Shown here: one piece after another, positions 18,183 to 25,028 of the stretch
How positions within the stretch are numbered: the stretch's first letter is position 1
How the letters are laid out: each line of letters begins with the position of its first letter
From: Collinsella sp.
GTDB lineage: Bacteria > Actinomycetota > Coriobacteriia > Coriobacteriales > Coriobacteriaceae
NCBI GenBank assembly: GCA_019419585.1
Contig: DXZQ01000007.1
Coordinates: 1 to 64,000, forward strand
Direction of reading: 5' to 3'
Length of the DNA: 64,000 bases
Translations under genes and position numbers: made by a program
Notes under the pieces: model-generated
What the model saw: only the letters and a program-made list of their open reading frames with translations
Told to the model about the DNA's origin: nothing
Database searches by the model: none

Positions 18183-19316
18183 CTAGTTTGTTTTGCCCAT
18201 CAGCGTAATACGGACGCTTGGATGGGTGTACTCGTCAAACTCGTCCTCGGGATCCGTATCAAACGAGTAATACGTTTTGATGAGGTCGTCACTCGTCCTG
18301 ATAGAGATTCTCTCGTAGAGTGAGCCGTTCAAAAATGCCTGCCTAAACTCTTCGGGGAGCTTTTGCGGTGCTAGGAGCTCGGGACTCACGGTCTTGACGT
18401 CTACGGTTTGGACGACAGAGGAAAGTTCGTCCAAGTCGAGCTCGATGCGGGCGAGGTTGTCCTCAAGGCTCGCGTCGGGGTCGATCTCTGCCGCGTAGCT
18501 CACTTCCGTGAGCGTTCCCTTGTTGTCAAAATCCAGGTACGTATAGGTCTTCTGGGCATCGGAGTCGCCGTCGTGCAGATAGCCGCGGACGTGATAGCCG
18601 TAATCTTGATATCGCTCGTAGGGGTCATCGGCGGACACGTACTCGCATGAGGGCTCTAATGCCTTGCGTGCGATGGCGATCTGCTCGGCCGCGGCCGCGG
18701 CGTTCTCCTGCATCTCGATGTTTCCCTGCGCCAGCTGCGGGATATAGGCGCCGCACACGATTGCGAGGGGCAGCGCCACAAGCGCGACGACCCACTTCTT
18801 TGCACGGGGGACAGGCACGCCACAGGCCTCTGCCATGGCCCTTGCGTTGGCGAAGCTTTCGGCAAGCACGTCTGCCGCGGTGGCGACGGCGCCTACGGCA
18901 GCGGCGACTTCTGCCGCGCCGCCCAGGTTGCGTGCGGTCTCGTTGTCGCTGTTCTTGAGCAGGCGTGCGGCGGCCTGCGTGCCAACAACGCCTGCGATTT
19001 GTGCCGAGCGGTCTTTCTCGCTCTGCTCGATGGCGAGCCGGTTCTGCATTTCCTTCCACTGCTTGCCGCGCATGCCAAAACGCGGCGCGAGGGCACAGTA
19101 GCAGAATATGACGAGCTCGATGGCGGTGAGCACCAAGGCGGTCATCATGCCCGTCTCTTGGAAGCCTTCGTGATGGAAGACGATGTCGTCGATCATTTCG
19201 AAAGGAATAATCAATAAGGGCAGCACGAATGCCATGGCAAGCGCCGCGCCGGCAACCTTGGGACAGATGCAGTATCGCTGGATGCGCTTACGTTCTTGTT
19301 CGGTGAGCTGCTGCAT
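18183..19316 (-). CDS. Membrane protein of unknown function
   Basis: 377 residues from ATG 19316, which has GAGGA four bases upstream; the longer frame to 19544 runs through a palindromic repeat and has no ribosome site. Spans at about 23-45 (GAALAMAFVLPLLIIPFEMI), 57-80 (MMTALVLTAIELVIFCYCAL) and 175-195 (WVVALVALPLAIVCGAYIP), with an Ala-rich helix (LGGAAEVAAAVGAVATAADV) between. The C-terminal ~190 residues are soluble, acidic and contain YxxF-like beta segments (TYTYLDFDNKGTLTEVSY), probably outside the cell. I do not recognise a family. It stands alone between two GGGAC palindromes. Confidence 0.8.
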   Translation of the reverse strand: MQQLTEQERKRIQRYCICPKVAGAALAMAFVLPLLIIPFEMIDDIVFHHEGFQETGMMTALVLTAIELVIFCYCALAPRFGMRGKQWKEMQNRLAIEQSEKDRSAQIAGVVGTQAAARLLKNSDNETARNLGGAAEVAAAVGAVATAADVLAESFANARAMAEACGVPVPRAKKWVVALVALPLAIVCGAYIPQLAQGNIEMQENAAAAAEQIAIARKALEPSCEYVSADDPYERYQDYGYHVRGYLHDGDSDAQKTYTYLDFDNKGTLTEVSYAAEIDPDASLEDNLARIELDLDELSSVVQTVDVKTVSPELLAPQKLPEEFRQAFLNGSLYERISIRTSDDLIKTYYSFDTDPEDEFDEYTHPSVRITLMGKTN

Positions 19317-19516
19317 AGGGTCCTCGACTCTCATCGTTTTTCGGGGGTGATGCGCACACGCTCTTGAGTATAAATGAGTAGAGGGTGTGCGCTGTTCAAA
19401 CATAGTGATCAACAGCGTGTTATTGGCAATCGTTGCGCAGCGACTGCTGGAGGGGTAGTTAACGCCAAGTAACCGCCTCTGCCTTGTGGGTGGTCTCAAG
19501 GACAAGGCATAATGCA

Positions 19517-19545
19517 TGTGACAAAGGGACAGTCCCTTTGTCACA
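19517..19545. repeat. GGGAC-core palindrome, copy R3 (perfect form)
   Basis: TGTGACAAAGGGAC (19517-19530), A, GTCCCTTTGTCACA (19532-19545): 14-bp arms with no mismatch. It lies 16 bp before the dus start and 200 bp upstream of the divergent membrane-protein gene, so here it is not behind a stop codon. Confidence 0.9.
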
Positions 19546-19560
19546 TTGATTTGAGAATGG

Positions 19561-20520
19561 ATGTTGATGTATTTATCGCTGGCCCCTATGGAGGGGATTA
19601 CCGGGCATGTGTTCCGTCGCGTGCATGCGGAGTGCTTCGGTGCGCTCGATTGTTATTACACGCCGTTTTTGCCGCCGCCGCGGGTGGGAAACCGCTTTGG
19701 CGGCAAGGCGTTTAAGGAGATCGATCCTGCCAATAACCAGGGACTTAATGTCGTCCCCCAGCTTATGTCCAAGAATGCGGACGAGTTTGTGTGGGCAGCA
19801 CACGTGCTCGCCGACATGGGCTACCGCGAGGTCAATCTCAACCTTGGCTGCCCCTCGGGGACGGTTGTTGCCAAGGGCAAAGGGTCGGGCTTTCTGCGCA
19901 ACCTCGACGAGCTCGAGGTGTTCCTGAGCGATGTGTGCGAGCGGTCGCCGTTGCCGGTGTCGGTAAAGACCAGGCTGGGGTTGGAGAGTGACGACGAATA
20001 CGGGCGCGTGCTCGATCTGTACTGCCGCATGCCGTTGGCAGAGCTGATCGTGCACCCGCGTGTACAGAGGGATCGCTATACGGGCTCGCCGCGCAAAGCG
20101 TTTTACGGCGAGACGTTGGATCGCGCGCCATTTCCGGTGGCATACAACGGTGACATCTTTGATCTTGAGGACATGGATGCGCTGGTGGAGGCCTATCCCG
20201 GCACGCGCCATGTAATGCTGGGACGCGGCCTGCTCGCGAACCCCGCGCTGGCTCGCATGGTTAAGGGTGGCCCTGCTGCCACGGCAGCCGAACTGCAGCG
20301 TTTCCACGACACGCTGTTTGCGGCCTATACAGAAGAGATTGGCGGCAACGTGGTCTTTCGTATGAAGGAGTGGTGGTTCTACGCCAAGTGCGCTTTCGCC
20401 GACCCCGCTACCGTTCACAAGCTCGTACGTAAGACCAAAAAGGTCGACGAATACCGCGCCGCCGTCGAGCGGGTCTTTCGCGAGCAGTCACTCGCGCCCA
20501 TAGCCCGCTTCCACGGCTAG
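19561..20520 (+). CDS. dus: tRNA-dihydrouridine synthase
   Basis: 319 residues, normal Dus length. Family marks in order: LAPMEGITGHVFR (FMN-binding start of the TIM barrel), VNLNLGCPSGTV with the catalytic Cys in GCPS, VKTRLGLE, LIVHPRVQRDRY and VAYNGDIF, then a helical tRNA-binding C-terminus. It reduces specific uridines in tRNA D-loops with NAD(P)H. The start is ATG 19561 or 19567; the ribosome site is weak (GAG). It stands alone; a palindrome precedes it and another follows two bases after its stop. Which Dus subclass (A, B or C) is not clear; the motif spacing resembles DusC/short DusB-like forms. Confidence 0.92.
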   Translation: MLMYLSLAPMEGITGHVFRRVHAECFGALDCYYTPFLPPPRVGNRFGGKAFKEIDPANNQGLNVVPQLMSKNADEFVWAAHVLADMGYREVNLNLGCPSGTVVAKGKGSGFLRNLDELEVFLSDVCERSPLPVSVKTRLGLESDDEYGRVLDLYCRMPLAELIVHPRVQRDRYTGSPRKAFYGETLDRAPFPVAYNGDIFDLEDMDALVEAYPGTRHVMLGRGLLANPALARMVKGGPAATAAELQRFHDTLFAAYTEEIGGNVVFRMKEWWFYAKCAFADPATVHKLVRKTKKVDEYRAAVERVFREQSLAPIARFHG

Positions 20521-20522
20521 TT

Positions 20523-20576
20523 AGTCATCGGGGACGTTCTTTAACGACTAGTCATTTAAGAACGTCCCCGATGACT
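20523..20576. repeat. GGGACGTTC-type palindrome, copy B1
   Basis: AGTCATCGGGGACGTTCTT (20523-20541) pairs perfectly over 19 bp with 20558-20576. The centre contains the self-complementary GACTAGTC (20546-20553). It starts two bases after the dus stop. Confidence 0.92.
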
Positions 20577-20590
20577 ATGTTGCAAAAATT

Positions 20591-20644
20591 GTACGCCAGC
20601 ATCCAAAGATGTCGAAAAAATGTCGACTTTGGATGCTAGCGTAC
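20591..20644. repeat. Second large inverted repeat, unrelated arm sequence
   Basis: GTACGCCAGCATCCAAAG (20591-20608) pairs with CTTTGGATGCTAGCGTAC (20627-20644), one mismatch in 18, and the loop itself has a small GTCGA/TCGAC dyad. It follows B1 by 14 bp. It does not share the GGGAC core, so it is another element type or part of a composite. Confidence 0.85.
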
Positions 20645-20688
20645 GTGTTTGGCCGTATGGGTTGGGGTGGTCGGTTGCAATGCGCGTA

Positions 20689-20934
20689 CTAGAGCAGGTT
20701 CTTCTGTGCCCACGCGATGATGTCGCTCGATTCGTAGAGTGGTTTGCCGTCGATGAACAGGCAGGGAACCTGGCGTTTTCCGCCGATGGCGATGAGTGTC
20801 TGCTCGGCTTCGGTATTGGTCGAGATGTTGCGCACGGGAATGGTCACGCCGTTATCGGCCAGGAAGCGCTTGACCTTTATGCAATACGGGCAGCCGGTCA
20901 TAACGTACAGTTCGAGCTCGTGATCAGTAGCCAT
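20689..20934 (-). CDS. Glutaredoxin-like protein
   Basis: 81 residues from ATG 20934 (GGAG five bases upstream; the longer frame to 20973 has no site). Glutaredoxin/NrdH fold: ELYVMTGCPYCIKVKRFL with the CPYC active site, then RQVPCLFIDGKPLYESSDII with the cis-Pro TVP-like loop and glutathione-site region. It would carry electrons for disulfide reduction, for instance to ribonucleotide reductase or peroxidases. It lies 51 bp upstream of nothing co-directional of related function; the next gene on its strand is the regulator upstream (stop 20986), so the two may be co-transcribed. Confidence 0.92.
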   Translation of the reverse strand: MATDHELELYVMTGCPYCIKVKRFLADNGVTIPVRNISTNTEAEQTLIAIGGKRQVPCLFIDGKPLYESSDIIAWAQKNLL

Positions 20935-20985
20935 GGGTCTCCAATCGGTTGAGGTTTCGATTGAGATACCCAAAGCCGCCGCGGT

Positions 20986-21813
20986 CTATGCGCGAATCAA
21001 CGACGACTCGATGGCCTGTACCAGAAACGCCGTGGCTCCAGTGCCGCAGGGCTTGTCGTAGTAGTCAACAAAGCGCTGGTCGGCAAGATAACCATTGGCG
21101 AGGCCCAGGTATGCTCCGTCTTGGGGTTCGTGTCCCCAGTTAAGGCCAATCCATCGGCGGTGCATTGCGACAAGTTTGCGGGCTTCGTTGCTCTTTGGAT
21201 CGCCGTCGCCCGTGGCAATCGAGAGCTGACCCAGAATAGCGCGTTCAAGTTCTTTCATGTCGTTCCATGTCCCGGGATCCATGTCCAGCAACGCCACGTT
21301 TGCCGCATCGATTGCCTCGTCGCCATAGCGTGCCCGCGCCTCGACCCCGTAGCGCTCCTCGTTTTCCTGCACGGTGCGCCAACGCTCCAGTTGCGGCAAC
21401 ACGGCACCCATGAGCGAGACGGCTTCGTCGAGCGACATGCCGGTGCTTTGTGCCAGCCGCGGGGCACAATCCTCGATCATTGCTTCCATGGTGGTGTCGT
21501 AGGTGTACTTGCCGCGGTCGTAGCACCACTTGCAGTAATGGTCGGTCGCGGCACCCGCGGCATCGGTGCCGCAGTCATCGGGTGTGAGCACCATGCCGCA
21601 GCTCTGGCAATAGTGCTCGGGCATTTCGAGCAGGTGCGACAGCGGTTCTCCGGTTACGGCGGCAATGAGCTTCATCATATCGATGCCCGGGGTGACTTCG
21701 CCGCGCTCCCAGCGGCTGACGGCTTGGCGCGTGACATAGAGCTTGGCGGCAAGCTGCTCTTGGGTAAGGTTGTTGTCGCGGCGGACAGCGATGAGTTTTT
21801 CTGCAAAGGCCAT
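20986..21813 (-). CDS. XRE HTH - zinc ribbon - TipAS-like fusion regulator
   Basis: 275 residues with three parts. Residues 1-65: XRE helix-turn-helix (NNLTQEQLAAKLYVTRQAVS, RWERGEVTPGIDMMKLIA). Residues ~66-120: a treble-Cys zinc ribbon of the Zn_ribbon_2 type (YCQSCGMVLTPDDCG...YCKWCYDRGKYTYD). Residues ~155-275: a helical domain matching the TipAS drug-binding fold (RYGDEAIDAANVALL, RKLVAMHRRWIGLNWG, YLGLANGYLADQRFVDYYDK). In TipA and Mta the TipAS domain is joined to a MerR DNA-binding part, so the XRE version is unusual. It probably senses a hydrophobic or peptide-like drug. A CTCC-complement site (AAAGGAG) precedes the start. Confidence 0.88.
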   Translation of the reverse strand: MAFAEKLIAVRRDNNLTQEQLAAKLYVTRQAVSRWERGEVTPGIDMMKLIAAVTGEPLSHLLEMPEHYCQSCGMVLTPDDCGTDAAGAATDHYCKWCYDRGKYTYDTTMEAMIEDCAPRLAQSTGMSLDEAVSLMGAVLPQLERWRTVQENEERYGVEARARYGDEAIDAANVALLDMDPGTWNDMKELERAILGQLSIATGDGDPKSNEARKLVAMHRRWIGLNWGHEPQDGAYLGLANGYLADQRFVDYYDKPCGTGATAFLVQAIESSLIRA

Positions 21814-21937
21814 AACGGCTCCTTTCTGCTGCTTGTTGGCTTAAGCATACGCGGCAGCCGATGCCCTTCCAAGCAACCGTTGGTTGCATGCAGATGGCGA
21901 TGACAAGCAATCGCGGCCTGCTGCCCTCGCCCGTGCC

Positions 21938-21951
21938 GTACAATGAGCGAC
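21938..21951 (+). promoter_or_regulatory. -10 box abutting the trmO start (possible leaderless transcript)
   Basis: TACAAT at 21939-21944 overlaps the first ATG (21943) and lies 7 bp before a second in-frame ATG (21952), where transcription would begin. No Shine-Dalgarno sequence is present. This is the geometry expected for leaderless mRNA, which is common in Actinobacteria. Confidence 0.5.
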
Positions 21952-22689
21952 ATGGAACCTATTGCACACATACATACCGACCTGCCGCAGAAGTTCGGCA
22001 TTCCGCGCAACAGCTTTTTGGCGCCCCATCTGCAGGGGCGCATCGTCTTTGAGCCGGAATTTGCCTCCAATGCAGCGGTTGAGGGCCTGGACTCCTTCTC
22101 TCACCTATGGCTGCTCTGGCGCTTCGAAAACGGAACGCCCGGTGGCACGGCCGAAGACATCGCCGTCGATGCCAAGACGCAGGACAGGTCCGGCACCAAC
22201 GCCAAGTGGTCGAAAACCGTACGTCCGCCGCGCTTGGGTGGAGCCGAGCGCGTGGGCGTATTTGCCACACGCAGCCCGTTTCGCCCCAATCCCATCGGTC
22301 TTACCTGCGTCAAGCTCGATCGTGTCGAGCTTACCGACGACGGTCCCATCATCCATGTGTTGGGAGCCGATCTGCGTGACGGCACGCCCATCTACGACAT
22401 TAAGCCCTACATTCCGTTTGCGGACTGCCACCCGGATGCGACCGGCGGCTGGATTGAAGACGCGCCGTGGCAAGAGCTCGACGTCGAGTTCCCGCAAGCG
22501 CTGCAGGATATGGTCCCGCCCGCAAAGCTCCCCGGCTTGATAGAGGTCCTTCGCCAAGATCCGCGCCGCGCGGGTAGCAAACACGAGCCAAACCGCGTCT
22601 ACCATCTGGCTTACGCTGGGCTCGACATATCCTTTACGGTTGATGGAACTAGGTTGACGGTAATCGCCGTCAACGACGCGCGGGACTAG
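21943..22689 (+). CDS. trmO: tRNA (N6-threonylcarbamoyladenosine(37)-N6)-methyltransferase TrmO
   Basis: 248 residues (245 if the second ATG, 21952, is used; see the -10 box that overlaps the first ATG). TrmO/TsaA beta-barrel family: KFGIPRNSFLAPHLQGRIVF, GLDSFSHLWLLWRF, the hallmark GVFATRSPFRPNPIGLTCVK and VLGADLRDGTPIYDIKPYIP. It uses SAM to methylate t6A37 in tRNA, aiding decoding. The C-terminal ~80 residues match the TrmO extension. It is divergent from the XRE/TipAS regulator and 113 bp ahead of the PatB-type gene. Confidence 0.93.
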   Translation: MSDMEPIAHIHTDLPQKFGIPRNSFLAPHLQGRIVFEPEFASNAAVEGLDSFSHLWLLWRFENGTPGGTAEDIAVDAKTQDRSGTNAKWSKTVRPPRLGGAERVGVFATRSPFRPNPIGLTCVKLDRVELTDDGPIIHVLGADLRDGTPIYDIKPYIPFADCHPDATGGWIEDAPWQELDVEFPQALQDMVPPAKLPGLIEVLRQDPRRAGSKHEPNRVYHLAYAGLDISFTVDGTRLTVIAVNDARD

Positions 22690-22802
22690 CCGGCCATTCG
22701 CCGGCGCCCGCCAAATTCAACGCCAAACCCTCATGACAAAATTGCCCGCGCTGGTGGACAATAACGCCTACCAAAACAATCCGCTTTGCACGGGAGCTCA
22801 GC

Positions 22803-24017
22803 ATGAAATACGACTTTACTTCTCTTATCGACCGCCACGGCATGGACGCCATCGCCGTTGACTCCTGGGGCGAGATCCCCGGCATGGCTCCGAACGCGCC
22901 CGACGAGGGCTTCGACCGCATCCCCATGTGGGTGGCGGACATGAACTTTGCCACGGTGCCCACGGTCCAGGAGTACATCATTCAACGCGCCCAGCATCCC
23001 ATGTTTGGCTATTTCGATCCTCGCCCCGAGTACTTCGACCGCATCATTGAATGGCAGAGCCGCCGTAATGGCGTCGAGGGCCTGCTCCCGGAGCATATCG
23101 GCTACGAAAACGGCGTGCTGGGCGGTGTCGTGTCGACGCTGCGGGCGTATGTCCAGCCGGGCGATGCGGTGCTGGTCCACAGCCCCACCTACATCGGCTT
23201 TACCAAGTCCATCGAAGCCGCGGGCTATCGCATTGTCCACAGCCCGCTTAAGCTCGACGACCAGGGCGTATGGCGCATGGACTTTGAGGACATGGAGCGC
23301 AAACTCACCCAAAACCACGTCCATGCCGCGGTGTTCTGCTCGCCGCACAACCCCTGCGGCCGCGTATGGGAGCGCGATGAGATCGAACGCGCCATGGACA
23401 TCTATCGCCAGCACGATTGCGTGGTGATCTCGGACGAGATCTGGTCCGACATCATCTTGCCCGGTCACAAGCATATCCCGACGCAGTCGGTAAGCGAGGA
23501 TGCCCGCATGCGCACGGTCGCCCTCTATGCGCCGAGCAAGACGTTTAACCTGGCTGGCCTGGTCGGCAGCTACCACATCATCTATAACGAGACGCTGCGC
23601 GACCGCGTGTGCGCCGTGTCCAATAAGACCCACTACAACGAGATGAATGTCCTTTCGATGCACGCGCTTATCGGCGCCTACCAGCCGCAGGGCTACGAGT
23701 GGCTCGATGAGCTTAACGAGGCCATCGAGGGCAACATTGACTACTTCTGCGATTACGTGGACGAGCATTTTGAGGGCGTGTCCTATTCGCGCCCGCAGGG
23801 CACCTATATGGTGTTCCTGGACTGCACGGAGTGGTGCCGCGAGCGTGGCCGCGATATTCAGTGGCTGCTCGACGAGGGCGCACGTGTGGGCGTGGGGTAT
23901 CAGGACGGCCGCCCGTTCCACGGACCCTGCCACATTCGCGTGAATCTGGCGCTGCCGCTTTCGCGTGTAAGGGAGGCGTGCGACCGCTTGGACCGCTACG
24001 TTTTTAATGCACGGTAA
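22803..24017 (+). CDS. PLP-dependent C-S lyase / aminotransferase, MalY-PatB family
   Basis: 404 residues; GGGAG six bases before ATG. Fold-type I class I/II aminotransferase with the MalY/PatB signature start (DSWGEIPGMAPNAPDEGFDR IPMWVADMNF split by one residue), HSPTYIGF, HNPCGRVW, ISDEIWSDIILPG (PLP Asp and Tyr region) and the PLP lysine in APSKTFNLAGLVGSY. Family members split cystathionine or cysteine, giving pyruvate, ammonia and a thiol (including H2S from cysteine). No sulfur genes are next to it. An imperfect hairpin (GGGGC...GCCCC, about 24030-24068) follows the stop. Confidence 0.92.
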   Translation: MKYDFTSLIDRHGMDAIAVDSWGEIPGMAPNAPDEGFDRIPMWVADMNFATVPTVQEYIIQRAQHPMFGYFDPRPEYFDRIIEWQSRRNGVEGLLPEHIGYENGVLGGVVSTLRAYVQPGDAVLVHSPTYIGFTKSIEAAGYRIVHSPLKLDDQGVWRMDFEDMERKLTQNHVHAAVFCSPHNPCGRVWERDEIERAMDIYRQHDCVVISDEIWSDIILPGHKHIPTQSVSEDARMRTVALYAPSKTFNLAGLVGSYHIIYNETLRDRVCAVSNKTHYNEMNVLSMHALIGAYQPQGYEWLDELNEAIEGNIDYFCDYVDEHFEGVSYSRPQGTYMVFLDCTEWCRERGRDIQWLLDEGARVGVGYQDGRPFHGPCHIRVNLALPLSRVREACDRLDRYVFNAR

Positions 24018-24158
24018 GTGAGCGCTGCATGCGGGGCTGTCTGCCAGATTGGCTGGAAGGCCCCGTATGGTAAAGCATCTGTAACCATTGAGCGCGAGCG
24101 CGGTTTTGTCTGCTATTATTCAGCTCTTGAGTCTGTAAACAGGATTGTCTGGAGCTCG

Positions 24159-25028
24159 ATGAAAAGGCCTCGTCGCTCGGTCGCCATACCGTTGTTTGTT
24201 GCGCTTGCAGTGGTGGGCGCCTTTGTCGTAGCGATAGCTGGCTGTTTTGGATCGAATGACGGAACCCCGACGTCTGCAGTAGAAGGCCCAGCCGCCTCGC
24301 AGGTCAAAGACGACAACCTTAAGACGCTCAACGTTGGCAGCGACCTCTATCCACCGTTTGTGTATAGCAACGAGTACGGCGATATTGTTGGCCTGGATGT
24401 CGATATTTTGACCGAGGCTTTGGGCCGCATTGGCTACAAGCCAAAGTACCAGCTGATCGACTGGGAAAAGAAGAAAGAGCTGCTGGCGAGCGGCGAGCTC
24501 GATTGCGTCATGGGCAGCTTTAGTATGACGGGCCGCGAAGGCGAGTATCGCTGGGCGGGGCCGTACCTTGCGAGCCGACAGGTGGTTGCTGTCGATCCCG
24601 AAAGCGATATCTACACGCTCGCCGATCTTAAGGACAAGGTCGTGGCGGTCCAGTCCACCACCAAGCCCGAATCGATTCTGCTCAATCACACCAATGAAAA
24701 CGTTCCGCAGATCAAGGAGCTCTACAGCTTTTCGGACCGCTCGTACCTGAACCCGGCGCTTGTCGAGGGCCTAGTCGACGCCATCGCCGCGCATGAGTCC
24801 TCGCTGCTCACCTACGAAAAAGACTATGGCGTGACGTATCGCATTTTGTCTGAGCCGCTGCTAGAGGTTGGTTTGGGCACCGCTTTCGATATCAACGACA
24901 CACGCGGCATCGACGTTAAGCTCACCCATGCCTACCAAGAAATGCTTGCCGATGGCACCATGGAGCGCCTGGTGTCAAAGTATTTTGATGACCCTTCGCC
25001 CTTTTTGAATATGGAGGGCCTGTCGTGA
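24159..25028 (+). CDS. Solute-binding lipoprotein (SBP_bac_3) paired with hybrid kinase
   Basis: 289 residues from ATG 24159 (GGAG 4 bases before); TATTAT at ~24113 is a candidate -10. Signal peptide ends in a lipobox AIAGC (Cys ~28). The rest is a family-3 amino-acid-type binding protein: LNVGSDLYPPFVYSNEYGDI, VGLDVDILTEALGRIGY, LDCVMGSFSMTGREGEYRW, and the second lobe YTLADLKDKVVAVQSTTKPE. No ABC permease or ATPase follows; instead its stop overlaps the GTG of a hybrid histidine kinase (GTGA). It is therefore likely the ligand receptor for that kinase rather than a transporter component (inference). Confidence 0.9.
   Translation: MKRPRRSVAIPLFVALAVVGAFVVAIAGCFGSNDGTPTSAVEGPAASQVKDDNLKTLNVGSDLYPPFVYSNEYGDIVGLDVDILTEALGRIGYKPKYQLIDWEKKKELLASGELDCVMGSFSMTGREGEYRWAGPYLASRQVVAVDPESDIYTLADLKDKVVAVQSTTKPESILLNHTNENVPQIKELYSFSDRSYLNPALVEGLVDAIAAHESSLLTYEKDYGVTYRILSEPLLEVGLGTAFDINDTRGIDVKLTHAYQEMLADGTMERLVSKYFDDPSPFLNMEGLS

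Noticed and set aside
18183..19544. 453-residue version of the membrane protein
   Set aside because: The extra 76 residues pass through palindrome R3 and lack a ribosome site; the start at 19316 has GAGGA.
24018..24158. N-terminal extension of the binding lipoprotein
   Set aside because: The frame is open from 24018, but the signal peptide with lipobox and a GGAG site fit the start at 24159.
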